Assembly: GCF_000420145.1 (NCBI RefSeq)
Contig: NZ_ATUJ01000006.1
Span: 110,258 to 174,257, forward strand
DNA: 64,000 bases
Origin: Paracoccus zeaxanthinifaciens ATCC 21588
GTDB taxonomy: Bacteria > Pseudomonadota > Alphaproteobacteria > Rhodobacterales > Rhodobacteraceae
Direction of reading: 5' to 3'
This document shows, piece after piece, positions 46,536 to 55,768 of this stretch. Under the pieces are notes generated by a model. That model was not told where the DNA came from, ran no database searches, and saw nothing but the letters and a program-made list of their open reading frames with translations. Numbering within the stretch: position 1 is the stretch's first letter; the number at the start of each line of letters is the position of its first letter. The translations under genes were made by a program, and so were the position numbers.

Positions 46536-47498
46536 ATGAGCTTTCGCGCCCGCCACCTGCTGGGCATCGATCACCTGAAGCCGGACGAGATCACCGCGCT
46601 TCTGGATCTTGCGCAGGAATACGCCGCCTTCAACCGCCGCACGATCAAGCATTCGGACGCGCTGGCAGGCATGACCCAGATCAACATGTTCTTCGAGAAC
46701 TCGACCCGGACGCAGTCCAGCTTCGAGCTGGCGGGCAAGCGTCTGGGCGCGGACGTGATGAACATGTCCATGCAGTCCAGCAGCGTGAAGAAGGGCGAGA
46801 CCCTGATCGACACCGCGCTGACGCTGAACGCCATGCAGCCCGACCTGCTGGTCGTGCGCCACCCCCATTCGGGGGCGGTGAACCTGCTGGCCGAAAAGGT
46901 GAACTGCGCCGTCATCAACGCGGGCGACGGGCGGCACGAACACCCGACCCAGGCCCTGCTGGACGCGCTGACGATCCGCCGCGCCAAGGGGCGCCTGCAT
47001 CGGCTGACCATCGCCATCTGCGGCGACATCGCCCATAGCCGCGTCGCGCGGTCGAACCTGATCCTGCTGGGCAAGATGGAGAACCGCATCCGCCTGGTCG
47101 GGCCGCCGACGCTGATGCCGTCGGGGGTGGCCGATATGGGGGTCGAGGTTCACCAGGACATGAAGAAGGGGCTGGAAGGGGCCGATGTGGTGATGATGCT
47201 GCGCCTGCAGAAGGAACGCATGGATGGCGGCTTCATCCCGTCGGAACGCGAATATTTCCACCGCTTCGGGCTGGATGCGGAAAAGCTGGCTGTCGCCGCG
47301 CCCGACGCCATCGTCATGCATCCCGGCCCGATGAATCGCGGGGTGGAAATCGACGGCACCATCGCCGACGACATCAACCGCAGCGTCATCCAGGACCAGG
47401 TCGAGATGGGCGTCGCCGTCCGCATGGCCGCGCTGGACCTGCTGGCCCGCAACCTGCGCGCCGAACGCGGACGCGCAGCATCGGGGGTGATGGTATGA
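46536..47498 (+). CDS. pyrB: Aspartate carbamoyltransferase catalytic subunit
   Basis: Second step of pyrimidine synthesis, 320 residues. The carbamoyl-phosphate motif is [15 protein letters not shown] near residue 52, and [12 protein letters not shown] and MHPGPMNRG are conserved. GAGG lies 6 nt before the chosen ATG; another ATG at 46524 is less well placed. The 3' end overlaps the dihydroorotase-like gene by 4 nt. No pyrI is present; in this class PyrB assembles with the dihydroorotase-like protein next door. Confidence 0.95.
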   Translation: MSFRARHLLGIDHLKPDEITALLDLAQEYAAFNRRTIKHSDALAGMTQINMFFENSTRTQSSFELAGKRLGADVMNMSMQSSSVKKGETLIDTALTLNAMQPDLLVVRHPHSGAVNLLAEKVNCAVINAGDGRHEHPTQALLDALTIRRAKGRLHRLTIAICGDIAHSRVARSNLILLGKMENRIRLVGPPTLMPSGVADMGVEVHQDMKKGLEGADVVMMLRLQKERMDGGFIPSEREYFHRFGLDAEKLAVAAPDAIVMHPGPMNRGVEIDGTIADDINRSVIQDQVEMGVAVRMAALDLLARNLRAERGRAASGVMV

Positions 47499-48778
47499 GC
47501 ACGACCCTCTTCACGAATGCCCGCCTCATCGACCCCGAGGCACAGACCGACGGCATGGGCAGCCTGCTGGTCCGCGATGGCCGGATCGCGGGCATCGGCG
47601 CCCCGGACGAACCCGCCCCCGAGGGCGCGACCCAGATCGACTGCCGCGGCCGCGCCTTGGCCCCCGGCATCGTCGATTGGGGCGTCAAGATCGGCGAGCC
47701 GGGCGAGCGTCACAAGGAAAGCTTCCGCAGCGCGGGACGCGCGGCTGCGGCGGGCGGCGTGACCACCGTCATCGTCCGCCCCGACACCCTGCCCCCCATC
47801 GACACCCCCGAGGCGCTGGAATTCGCCGCCCGCCGCGCCACCGACGCGCCCGTGAACATCCGCCACATGGCCGCGCTGACCCGCGCCCGCGAGGGCCGCG
47901 AGATGGTCGAGATCGGCTTTCTGACCGATGCGGGCGCGGTCGCCTTCACCGATGGCGTGCGCGTCGTTCGCGACAGCAAGCTGCTGTCGCGCTGCATGAC
48001 CTATGCCCGGGGCTTAGGCGCGCTGATCGTAGGGCATCCTCAGGATGCGTCGCTGTCCGCAGGGGCCGCGGCGACCAGCGGCAAGTTCGCCTCGCTCTAT
48101 GGCATTCCGGCGGTGTCGCCCATGGCCGAGGTGATGGGCCTCGACCGCGACCTGGCCCTGGTCGAGATGACGGGCGTGCGCTGGCATGCCGACCAGATCA
48201 CGACCGAGGCCGCGCTGCCCGCGCTGGCGCGTGCCCGCGACAAGGGGCTGGACGTGACTGCGGGGATCTCGATCCACCACCTGACGCTGAACGAATACGA
48301 CGTGGGCGATTACCGGACCTTCTTCCGCTTCACCCCGCCCCTGCGCCCCGAGACCGACCGCCAGGCGATGGTCGATGCCGTGGCCAGCGGCGCGATCGAC
48401 GTGATCGCCAGCTTCCACACACCCCAGGACGAGGAATCGAAGCGCCTGCCCTTCGAGGCCGCGGCCCCCGGTGCCGTCGGCCTTCAGACCCTGCTGCCCG
48501 CCGCCATGCGGCTGGTCCATCAGGGCGGGCTGACATTGCCGCAGCTGTGGAGGGCGATCTCGCTTAACCCGGCGCGCAGGCTGGGGCTGGAGGCGGGGCG
48601 GCTGGCCAAGGATGCGCCCGCCGACCTGGTGCTGTTCGATCCCGACGCGCCCTTCGTCATGGACCGCTTCGCGCTGCTGTCGAAATCGAAGAACACGCCC
48701 TTCGACGGGGCAAGGATGCAGGGCCGGGTCAAGGGGACCTGGGTCGCAGGCAATCGCGTCTATGGGGGCGAGGCATGA
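47495..48778 (+). CDS. Dihydroorotase-like protein, probably inactive (PyrC')
   Basis: 427 residues with the class I dihydroorotase fold, but key metal ligands are missing. The usual DLHVHLREPG reads D61-W-G-V-K65 followed by IGEPG, so both His of HxH are gone. The TDHAPH motif reads ASFHTPQ. This matches the non-catalytic partner that stabilises PyrB in Pseudomonas and relatives; an active pyrC is then expected elsewhere. It starts within the pyrB end and overlaps plsY by 4 nt. Automatic annotation would call it PyrC. Confidence 0.85.
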   Translation: MSTTLFTNARLIDPEAQTDGMGSLLVRDGRIAGIGAPDEPAPEGATQIDCRGRALAPGIVDWGVKIGEPGERHKESFRSAGRAAAAGGVTTVIVRPDTLPPIDTPEALEFAARRATDAPVNIRHMAALTRAREGREMVEIGFLTDAGAVAFTDGVRVVRDSKLLSRCMTYARGLGALIVGHPQDASLSAGAAATSGKFASLYGIPAVSPMAEVMGLDRDLALVEMTGVRWHADQITTEAALPALARARDKGLDVTAGISIHHLTLNEYDVGDYRTFFRFTPPLRPETDRQAMVDAVASGAIDVIASFHTPQDEESKRLPFEAAAPGAVGLQTLLPAAMRLVHQGGLTLPQLWRAISLNPARRLGLEAGRLAKDAPADLVLFDPDAPFVMDRFALLSKSKNTPFDGARMQGRVKGTWVAGNRVYGGEA

Positions 48779-49347
48779 TCTGGGCGATCTTCGGATATCT
48801 TCTGGGGTCCGTCCCCTTCGGCATCGTCATCACACGGGCGATGGGCCTGGGCGATCTGCGCCAGATCGGGTCGGGCAATATCGGCGCGACCAACGTGCTG
48901 CGGACGGGCAACAAGCCCGCGGCCCTGGCGACGCTGCTGCTGGATTCGGGCAAGGGCGCGATCGCCGTGCTGATCGCACGCCAGTTCGGCGGCGCGGATG
49001 CGGCCCTGCTGGCGGGGGCCGCGGCCTTTCTGGGGCATTGCTTCCCGGTCTGGCTGGGCTTCAAGGGCGGCAAGGGGGTCGCGACCTTCCTCGGCACCAT
49101 GATCGCGCTGCACTGGCCCGTGGGGCTGGCCGCCTGCGCGGTCTGGCTGGCGACGGCCGCGGTCTCGCGCATCTCCAGCCTGTCGGCGCTGGTGGCCGCG
49201 ACATCGGCGCCGTTGCTGGCCCTGGGCCTTGGACGGCCCTGGCTGGCCCTGGCCGCGGTCTTCATGACGGCGCTGATCTTCCTGCGCCACCATGCCAATA
49301 TCCGCCGCCTGATGGACGGGTCCGAACCGAAGATCGGGCGGAAGTGA
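48775..49347 (+). CDS. plsY: Glycerol-3-phosphate acyltransferase PlsY
   Basis: Inner-membrane enzyme that acylates glycerol 3-phosphate from acyl-phosphate, the first step of phospholipid synthesis. It is 190 residues with several membrane helices. Motifs are GSVPFGIVITR, SGNIGATNVLR, the GKG of SGKGAIAVL, GHCFPVWLGFKGGKGVAT and the HxN-like RHHANIRRL. It is translationally coupled to the dihydroorotase-like gene. Confidence 0.94.
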   Translation: MIWAIFGYLLGSVPFGIVITRAMGLGDLRQIGSGNIGATNVLRTGNKPAALATLLLDSGKGAIAVLIARQFGGADAALLAGAAAFLGHCFPVWLGFKGGKGVATFLGTMIALHWPVGLAACAVWLATAAVSRISSLSALVAATSAPLLALGLGRPWLALAAVFMTALIFLRHHANIRRLMDGSEPKIGRK

Positions 49348-49351
49348 CGCC

Positions 49352-49726
49352 CTAGCGCTGCGCGACGATGGTCGGCCGGTTCGACCGGCTGGCCGCGACG
49401 GGGGCGCGCGCCTCTTCGTGTTCGGGCTGGGCATCCGCGATGCCGGGTCCGAACACGGGTTTGACTGCGCGGGGCGGGGTCTGCATCCGCTCCAGCGCGG
49501 CGGCACCGCGACGGGCCGAATGCGCGATCGACACCAGCGCCGAGGCCGCCGCCGCCAGAAGCACCAGCGCGGCCATCCCCACCATTCCCAGGGCGATCGG
49601 CATGGGCGGCACGCCCTCGGCCTGGCGGATCAGAACCGCGACCGCCGCGACCAGCGACAACGCGCCGATCAGGAAGACAAAGGCCACCAGACGGCCGAAC
49701 CACGCCAGGAAATCGATACGCATCAT
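49352..49726 (-). CDS. Predicted membrane protein, 124 residues
   Basis: The start is taken at the paired ATGs (MMRIDFLAWFGRLVAFVF); the frame is open to 49765. Two hydrophobic segments are about residues 8-32 and 42-66, and the C-terminal half is polar and probably disordered, ending SRSNRPTIVAQR. No known domain is recognised. It converges with plsY, 4 nt apart, and lies downstream of gshA on the same strand. Confidence 0.6.
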   Translation of the reverse strand: MMRIDFLAWFGRLVAFVFLIGALSLVAAVAVLIRQAEGVPPMPIALGMVGMAALVLLAAAASALVSIAHSARRGAAALERMQTPPRAVKPVFGPGIADAQPEHEEARAPVAASRSNRPTIVAQR

Positions 49727-49807
49727 CTGCCCCAAATCATTCGTTTCGGCAGGCGATGCCACCACCGGACGCGCCGATCAAGCGCGTCCGGGGTCACATG
49801 AACGGGA

Positions 49808-51178
49808 TCAGTACGAATATTCGTCGTAGATCCGGCCCAGATCGCCCTGCCAGTCGCCGTGATAGCGTTCGAGCAGCTCGTCGGCGGGGGCCTTGCCGCT
49901 GTCCACGCTCTCGCGCAGGGCATTCAGGAAATGCGTCTCGTCGGGGACAAGGCCGCCCTGGCCGGGGCGCGCGCGGTTCTTCAGGCCCGTCTCGGCGATG
50001 GACAGCACCTCGCGCGACAGGTCCAGCAGGCGGACGCCGCCGGCCTCGCCCGCAAGGGCGTCGCGGCCCGCGGCCACGCGCAGGCCCTGGCGCGTCTCGG
50101 CGTCCCAGCCCTTGACCAGGTCCCAGGCGGCATCCAGCGCCTGCTGGTCATAGGTCAGGCCCACCCACAGCGCGGGCAGCGCGCACAGGCGGCGCCACGG
50201 ACCGCCATCGGCGCCGCGCATCTCGATGAACTTCTTGACGCGGGCCTCGGGGAAGACGGTCGTCATGTGGTCGGCCCAGTCCGACAGGGTCGGAACCTCG
50301 CCCGGCAGGGCGGGCAGGCGACCGTTCAGGAAATCGCGGAAGGACTGCCCGAGCGCGTCGATATACTTGCCATCGCGATACACGAAATACATCGGCACAT
50401 CGAGAACGTAGTCCACCCAGGCCTCGTATCCGAAGCCGTCCTCGAAGACGAAGGGCAGCAGGCCCGTGCGGGCATCGTCCAGGTTCTGCCAGATATGGCT
50501 GCGCCAGGATTTCATGCCGTTGGGCTTGCCGTCCAGGAAGGGCGAATTGGCGAACAGCGCCGTCGCCACCGGCTGAAGCGCCAGCGCCACGCGCAGCTTC
50601 TTCACCATGTCCGCTTCCGAGGAATAATCCAGGTTCACCTGCACGGTGCAGGTCCGGTACATCATCTGCGTGCCAAGCGTGCCGACGCGACCCATATAGT
50701 CGGTCATCAGCCGATAGCGCCCCTTGGGCATCATCGGCATGTCCTCCTGCGACCAGATCGGCGCGGCCCCAAGGCCGATGAAGCCCGCGCCGATATCGGA
50801 TGCCACGGCCTCGACCTCGGCCAGATGGCTGTTCACCTCGTCGCAGGTCTGGTGGATCGTCTCCAGCGGCGCGCCCGACAGTTCCAGCTGGCCGCCGGGC
50901 TCCAGGCTGATATTCGCGCCGTCGCGTTCCAGTCCGATCAGCTTGCCGGCCTCCTGCACCGGGGTCCAGTTGAAGCGGTCGCGCAAACCTTCCAGCATGG
51001 CGGTGATGGATGCGTCACCCTCGTAGGGCAGCGGCTGCTTCGTCGCCTCGACATAGCCGAACTTCTCGTGCTCGGTCCCGATGCGCCAATCCCGTGCCGG
51101 TTTCTCGCCCGAGGCGACATAGGCTGCCAGTTGATCGCGGCTCTCGATCGGGCCACCGCCCTGCTGGGGAATTGACAT
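49808..51178 (-). CDS. gshA: Glutamate-cysteine ligase, class II
   Basis: First step of glutathione synthesis, 456 residues, the alpha/plant-type enzyme rather than the E. coli type. Conserved stretches are RIGTEHEKFGYV near residue 37, SLEPGGQLELSGAPL near residue 92, and the redox-region TCTVQVNLDYSSEADMVKKLR. It is made as a single gene. Glutathione would serve YghU encoded in the same window. Confidence 0.95.
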   Translation of the reverse strand: MSIPQQGGGPIESRDQLAAYVASGEKPARDWRIGTEHEKFGYVEATKQPLPYEGDASITAMLEGLRDRFNWTPVQEAGKLIGLERDGANISLEPGGQLELSGAPLETIHQTCDEVNSHLAEVEAVASDIGAGFIGLGAAPIWSQEDMPMMPKGRYRLMTDYMGRVGTLGTQMMYRTCTVQVNLDYSSEADMVKKLRVALALQPVATALFANSPFLDGKPNGMKSWRSHIWQNLDDARTGLLPFVFEDGFGYEAWVDYVLDVPMYFVYRDGKYIDALGQSFRDFLNGRLPALPGEVPTLSDWADHMTTVFPEARVKKFIEMRGADGGPWRRLCALPALWVGLTYDQQALDAAWDLVKGWDAETRQGLRVAAGRDALAGEAGGVRLLDLSREVLSIAETGLKNRARPGQGGLVPDETHFLNALRESVDSGKAPADELLERYHGDWQGDLGRIYDEYSY

Positions 51179-51239
51179 GGGGGCGCGGCCTCTTTGACTG
51201 GTTGCAGTCGGTCACAGGTGGCAAGCCGACTGCGCCAAG

Positions 51240-51770
51240 TCAAGGCGTGGGCGGCCGATTGCCCGCGCCGTGATGCGGCCGCCGCCACAGCACCGCAAGA
51301 CGTGGCGCATCGGACACGCGCATCGCCTGCGCAAGGACGCCCATGTCGATGCCGGGCAGCCGCGCGAAGGCATCGGCCAGCGCCTCGGCGCCCTGCGCAT
51401 CGACGGGTACCAGCAGCGCCTCGGGGCCCGCGCCGCGCAGGCGCCAATGCGCATGGCCCCGCAGGTCGATCAGGCGGATCTCGGACAGGTCCGACAGGGC
51501 CATCTCTCCGCCCATGCTGTCGGTGCCCCAGTAGCGGACGGCCCCCTCGACCACCTCGACCAGGCCGGGCGAGGCGACGTCGCGATGAAAGAAGGACCGC
51601 CGCACCGCCCCAAGCGCCAAGACCGCGCCGACACCCGCCAGCCCCGCGCCCAGGACACCCCAGAACCAGCCGCCGCGCGTCGCGATCCAGACGCCCAGCA
51701 CCGCCACGGCGGCGCTGACGATCGCCTCGGAATGACGGCGCAGGCTGTCGCGCAGCTCGGGGCGGATCAT
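51240..51770 (-). CDS. Predicted membrane protein downstream of moaE
   Basis: 176 residues from MIRPELRDSLRRHSEAIV. Two hydrophobic segments (about 17-33 and 37-56) are followed by a soluble domain with RYWGTDSMGGEMALSDLSEIRLID. The ATG overlaps the moaE stop, so it belongs to the moaD-moaE operon. No known family recognised; a role near molybdopterin synthesis is suggested only by position. Confidence 0.72.
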   Translation of the reverse strand: MIRPELRDSLRRHSEAIVSAAVAVLGVWIATRGGWFWGVLGAGLAGVGAVLALGAVRRSFFHRDVASPGLVEVVEGAVRYWGTDSMGGEMALSDLSEIRLIDLRGHAHWRLRGAGPEALLVPVDAQGAEALADAFARLPGIDMGVLAQAMRVSDAPRLAVLWRRPHHGAGNRPPTP

Positions 51771-52210
51771 GCGTCCTGCCACCGGGCCAGGTCGTCCTCG
51801 TCGCCGTCCCTGGCCGCGACCCAGGCGACAGACCCGTCGCGGCGGATCTCGCGCTTCCAGAAGGGGGCGCGGGATTTCAACCAGTCCATGAGATAGTCGG
51901 CCCCCTCGAACGCGGCGCGGCGGTGGCGGGCGGCGGTGGCGACCATCATGATCGGCTCGCCCACCGCGATGGTGCCGTGCCGGTGCAGGATGTGCCAGTC
52001 CGACAGCCCAAAACGGTTCGCGGCCCGTTCGCCGTATTCGGCCAGAAGCCGCTCGGTCATGCCGGGATAATGCTCGATCTCGAGCGCGCTCAGGGTGCCG
52101 CCCTCATCCCGGACGATGCCGGTGAAGGTGACGATGGCGCCCGCGCCCCGCCCGAAATCCCGCAGCTGGGCCGCGGGGTCGAAGGGCGCGGACTGCACAT
52201 GGGCCGACAT
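51767..52210 (-). CDS. moaE: Molybdopterin synthase large subunit
   Basis: Catalytic subunit that inserts sulfur from MoaD thiocarboxylate into precursor Z, 147 residues. Conserved are GAIVTFTGIVRDEGG, LEIEHYPGMTE, RHGTIAVGEPIMMVATAARHR and the catalytic Lys region DWLKSRAPFWKRE. It begins 5 nt after moaD and ends in an overlap with the next gene. Confidence 0.95.
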   Translation of the reverse strand: MSAHVQSAPFDPAAQLRDFGRGAGAIVTFTGIVRDEGGTLSALEIEHYPGMTERLLAEYGERAANRFGLSDWHILHRHGTIAVGEPIMMVATAARHRRAAFEGADYLMDWLKSRAPFWKREIRRDGSVAWVAARDGDEDDLARWQDA

Positions 52211-52215
52211 GGGGG

Positions 52216-52470
52216 TCAGCCGCCCGTCATCGGCGGAAAGAAGGCCAGTTCCCGGACCCCGTCCAGCGGCGCGTCCAGATTGGCCAGCTGCTGATCGACC
52301 GCGCAGCGCAGCGATGCGGGATCGGCGAAGGCCGCCGCATGGCCCGCCGAACGCGCCGACAGTTCGGCCATCAGCGCGCGCACGGTCGCGGCTTGGGTCT
52401 CGACAGTCTCGCGCGGGGTGCCCACGCGTTCGCGCAGGGACGCGAAATAAAGGACCTCAAGCGTCATCAC
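52216..52470 (-). CDS. moaD: Molybdopterin synthase sulfur carrier subunit
   Basis: Ubiquitin-fold sulfur carrier of 84 residues. It begins MMTLEVLYFASLRERVGTPRE. The C-terminus should be Gly-Gly; here it ends FFPPMTGG, so the thiocarboxylate-forming diglycine is present. It overlaps the end of pgsA by 14 nt. Confidence 0.93.
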   Translation of the reverse strand: MMTLEVLYFASLRERVGTPRETVETQAATVRALMAELSARSAGHAAAFADPASLRCAVDQQLANLDAPLDGVRELAFFPPMTGG

Positions 52471-53089
52471 CCGGTTCCTTGAGGAAGGGCAGCGCCTTGG
52501 TGAAATAGTCCCAGCCCGTCCAGAAGGTCAGGCCCGCGGCGATCCAGATCAGGACCAGCCCCGCATGGGTCGCCAGTGCCGCAGGGCTGCCCGACCAGAT
52601 CAGGCCGGTCTCGCCCACGCGAGGGGGGCTGCCGACCTCGACATAGGCAAGCCCCGTCCCGAGGAACAGGACCGAGATCGCGACCATCTGCACGGTCGTC
52701 TTCCATTTCGCGAGATTGGTCACCGACAGGTTCCGCGACCGGTCGCCCAGGTATTCGCGCAGGCCCGACACGAAGACCTCGCGGAACAGGATCACCGCGA
52801 CGGGCAGGATCAGCCAGGGGTTCATGCCGCTGTATCCGGTGATCACCATCAGCGCGATCACCACCATCGCCTTGTCGGCGATCGGGTCCATCGCCGCGCC
52901 GAAGCGGCTTTCCTGTTTCCACGCGCGGGCAAGATAGCCGTCGAACCAGTCGGTCACGGCCGCCAGAAGGAACAGCGCAAGCGCCGCCCAGTCGGCCCAG
53001 GGCCGTTGGAAATAGAGGAACATCAGCGGCACCGCCGGAGCGGCGAGCAGTCGCATCATCGTCAGGATATTGGGCAGGGTCCAGCGCAT
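52457..53089 (-). CDS. pgsA: CDP-diacylglycerol-glycerol-3-phosphate 3-phosphatidyltransferase
   Basis: Inner-membrane enzyme of phosphatidylglycerol synthesis, 210 residues. It has the full CDP-alcohol phosphotransferase motif DWFDGYLAR...GAAMDPIADK near residues 47-73, and four or more hydrophobic spans. It begins MRWTLPNILTMMRLLAAPAV. It lies in the uvrC-pgsA-moaD-moaE arrangement common in Rhodobacterales. Confidence 0.95.
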   Translation of the reverse strand: MRWTLPNILTMMRLLAAPAVPLMFLYFQRPWADWAALALFLLAAVTDWFDGYLARAWKQESRFGAAMDPIADKAMVVIALMVITGYSGMNPWLILPVAVILFREVFVSGLREYLGDRSRNLSVTNLAKWKTTVQMVAISVLFLGTGLAYVEVGSPPRVGETGLIWSGSPAALATHAGLVLIWIAAGLTFWTGWDYFTKALPFLKEPGDDA

Positions 53090-53140
53090 GGCCGCAAGCT
53101 AATCCCTGCCCGTCCGCTTGGAAAGGGGCAAGGCGCAGTG

Positions 53141-53512
53141 TCAGGCAGGCTCGGCGCAGCCCTCGGGCAGATCGAAGCGGCGACCCGCGATGATCAGGCG
53201 ATGCGCACGGATGCGGTATTCGCCCAGCGAACCCGTGGCGGGGCCGAAGACCTCGACCATGTCGCCTTGCAGGATCGGCGCATCCTCGAGGCCGGCGGCG
53301 CGATTCTCGGCGTGGCTCGCAAGCTCGACGGTCCAGTTGAAGCCGTCGGCGGCGCGGACCTGCAGGGTCGGCTGGCTGCCCGCGATGTTGATGTCCGTCA
53401 GAAGGCCCGTCAGGCGCTGACCGCCCCCGGTGGGGACTGCGCCCGTGACATCCACGGGTGCGCGGCAGGGGCTGCGATCAGCAAGAAGGCCGAAGCGGCG
53501 GAGGAAAGGCAT
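53141..53512 (-). CDS. Uncharacterised beta-rich protein between uvrC and pgsA
   Basis: 123 residues from MPFLRRFGLLADRSPCRAPV, with AGGGAG-like ribosome-binding sequence before the ATG; the frame is open to 53578. Alternating hydrophobic and polar stretches suggest mostly beta structure (LTGLLTDINIAG, PTLQVRAADGFNWTVELA, GDMVEVFG). No signal peptide or membrane span. I do not recognise the family. It sits inside the uvrC-pgsA-moa gene string. Confidence 0.68.
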   Translation of the reverse strand: MPFLRRFGLLADRSPCRAPVDVTGAVPTGGGQRLTGLLTDINIAGSQPTLQVRAADGFNWTVELASHAENRAAGLEDAPILQGDMVEVFGPATGSLGEYRIRAHRLIIAGRRFDLPEGCAEPA

Positions 53513-53614
53513 GGCAATCTCCCTTGTTCGGTTGGGCGTCAACCTTAGCGCGAAACCGACGATCCCCGGCGGTAGCACGATACCCTTTGGGACAATCGCG
53601 GATTTCCGCCCGTT

Positions 53615-55465
53615 TCAGCCCTTGGCGTGGAAGTGGTCATAGACCTTCTGCGCGATCGCCGCCGAGATCCCCTCGACCGCCTGCAGATCGGCCAGACCCG
53701 CACGACTGACGGCCTTGGCGCTGCCGAAATGCGCCAGCAGCGCGCGCTTGCGCGCGGCACCGACGCCCGCGATCTCGTCCAGGGGGTTCGACATGACCGA
53801 TTTCGCGCGCTTGGCGCGATGGGTGCCGATGGCCCAACGATGCGCCTCGTCGCGCAGGCGCTGGACGAAATAGAGGACCGGGTCATTCATCCGCAGCGCG
53901 AAGGGGCGCTGACCGTGGCGGTGGAACTCCTCCTTGCCGTGATCGCGGTCGACGCCCTTGGCGACGCCGATCATCGGGATGTCCTCGACGCCCATCTCGG
54001 CCATGATCTCGTGGACGGCGCTGACCTGCCCCGCGCCGCCGTCGATCAGCAGCAGGTCGGGCCAGGCCTCGGTCATGCGGTCCGGGTCCTCTTTCAGCAG
54101 GCGGGAGAAGCGGCGGGTCAGCACCTCCTTCATCATGCCGAAATCATCGCCCGGCGTGATCTCGGTGCCCTTGATGTTGAACTTGCGGTACTGGTTCTTG
54201 ATCCAGCCTTCCGGCCCCGCGACGATCATGCCGCCGACGGCGTTCGTGCCCATGATGTGGCTGTTGTCATAGACCTCGATCCGGCGCGGGGGTGCGGGCA
54301 GGTCGAACGCCTCGGCCAGCCCCTCGAGCAGGCGCATCTGGGTCGCGCTTTCGGACATGCGCCGCGCAAGGCTTTCCTTGGCGTTGCGCAGGGCGTTCGT
54401 GACCAGCTCCTGCTTCTCTCCGCGTTGGGGGACCAGCAGCTCGACCTTGCGGCCCGCGCGTTCCGACAGGATGTCGCCCGCCAGCTCGGGATCCTCGGGG
54501 GGGTGGGACAGGATCACCTGCCGCGGCGGCGGCTTGTCGTCGTAGAACTGCACCAGGAAGGCCTGCATCACCTCGTCGGGGGATTCGGCACCGCCGAGGC
54601 GGGGATAGAAGTCGCGATTGCCCCAGCTTTGATTGCCGCGGATGAAGAAGACCTGCAGGCAGGCCTGCCCGCCCTCCATGTGCAGGGCGATGATGTCGGC
54701 CTCGGCCACGCCCTTGGGGTTGATGGCCTGCACCGATTGCACGGCGGTCAGCGCCTTGATCCGGTCGCGCAGCGCGGCGGCGCGTTCGTATTCCATCGCC
54801 TCGGCCGCCTCGGCCATCTCGGCCTTGAGATTGGCCTGGATGGTCGTGGACTTGCCCTGCAGGAAGCGTTCGGCATCGCCGACAAGGGCGTTGTAATCCT
54901 CGACCCCGATGCGCCCGACGCAGGGGCCGCTGCACCGCTTGATCTGGTACAGCAAACAGGGCCGCGTGCGGGATTCGAAGACGCTGTCGGTGCAGTTGCG
55001 CAGCAGGAACACCCGCTGCAGCTGCGTCAGCGTCCGGTTCACGGCCCCCGCGCTGGCGAAGGGCCCGTAGTAATCGCCCTTCTCGGATTTCGCGCCGCGA
55101 TGCTTCTTGATCTGCGGAAACTCGTGCCCCTTGGCGACAAGGATGTTCGGGAACGACTTGTCGTCGCGCAGCAGCACGTTGTAGCGCGGCTTCAGCTGCT
55201 TGATCAGGTTCTGTTCCAGCAGCAGCGCTTCGGTTTCGGTATTGGTCGTCAGGAACATCATGGCCGCGGTCTCGCGGATCATGCGGGCGATGCGCGCCGA
55301 ATGCCCCGAGGGGCGGGCATAGTTCGACACCCGCGCCTTCAGGTCGCGGGCCTTGCCGACATAGAGAACGGCCTGCTGCGCATCCAGCATCCGATAGACG
55401 CCGGGGCTGCCATCGAGCGTTCTGACATAGTCCTGGATGAGCGCGTGGCCGGTTTTCTGGGTCAT
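53615..55465 (-). CDS. uvrC: Excinuclease ABC subunit C
   Basis: Dual-incision nuclease of nucleotide excision repair, 616 residues from [17 protein letters not shown]. The GIY-YIG domain is in [25 protein letters not shown] near residue 20. The UVR motif lies near residue 210, the RNase H-like C-terminal nuclease includes [15 protein letters not shown] and [11 protein letters not shown], and an HhH pair closes the protein ([20 protein letters not shown]). The frame extends upstream to 55561 without a better start. No LexA box was seen upstream. Confidence 0.96.
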   Translation of the reverse strand: MTQKTGHALIQDYVRTLDGSPGVYRMLDAQQAVLYVGKARDLKARVSNYARPSGHSARIARMIRETAAMMFLTTNTETEALLLEQNLIKQLKPRYNVLLRDDKSFPNILVAKGHEFPQIKKHRGAKSEKGDYYGPFASAGAVNRTLTQLQRVFLLRNCTDSVFESRTRPCLLYQIKRCSGPCVGRIGVEDYNALVGDAERFLQGKSTTIQANLKAEMAEAAEAMEYERAAALRDRIKALTAVQSVQAINPKGVAEADIIALHMEGGQACLQVFFIRGNQSWGNRDFYPRLGGAESPDEVMQAFLVQFYDDKPPPRQVILSHPPEDPELAGDILSERAGRKVELLVPQRGEKQELVTNALRNAKESLARRMSESATQMRLLEGLAEAFDLPAPPRRIEVYDNSHIMGTNAVGGMIVAGPEGWIKNQYRKFNIKGTEITPGDDFGMMKEVLTRRFSRLLKEDPDRMTEAWPDLLLIDGGAGQVSAVHEIMAEMGVEDIPMIGVAKGVDRDHGKEEFHRHGQRPFALRMNDPVLYFVQRLRDEAHRWAIGTHRAKRAKSVMSNPLDEIAGVGAARKRALLAHFGSAKAVSRAGLADLQAVEGISAAIAQKVYDHFHAKG

Positions 55466-55768
55466 GTCGTCAAGAAAGTGATTCTTTTCATCGGCTGCAA
55501 GTTTCCGACTGCCTTGGCAAGGGAGAGTCTTTCCACGGATTCTGTGGATAACTCTGTGCAAGGCCTGTGAGGCAGCCCCGCCCGCACCAGCAATCGTTAC
55601 AGTTCAGTGAAACTGCCCTATTTTTAGGCAGCACCCAAGGGCATTGATTTCATTGCCTTTATTTTTCATCCACAGGGGAAGCATCGGAAATACATGGAAG
55701 AATCCCGGTCATGCACATGAACGTGGGCGGCGGGTGGACAAAGATGCCGCAGGGGAATGGCGGCGGGC
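55466..55768. other. Gap upstream of uvrC with DnaA-box-like sites
   Basis: This 303-nt gene-free gap is richer in A+T than its surroundings. It holds an exact DnaA box (TGTGGATAA, 55543-55551), a one-mismatch box (TCATCCACA, 55666-55674), two weaker ones (55555-55563, 55733-55741) and two GATTC sites (GANTC, near 55479 and 55538). Short inverted repeats and T-rich stretches lie around 55609-55666. It could be a replication origin, a DnaA-controlled promoter region for uvrC, or chance. No coding potential was seen. Confidence 0.4.

Noticed and set aside
45048..47321. The MATE protein extended to 757 residues
   Set aside because: The extra N-terminal part lies antisense to pyrB and lacks membrane character; the family start is at MSYARY.
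47495..48778. A fully active dihydroorotase PyrC
   Set aside because: Both His of the HxH metal motif and the catalytic Asp region are replaced.
55466..55561. An extended uvrC N-terminus starting at 55561
   Set aside because: The added 32 residues have no counterpart in the UvrC family and run through the exact DnaA box region; MTQKTG at 55465 is the normal start.
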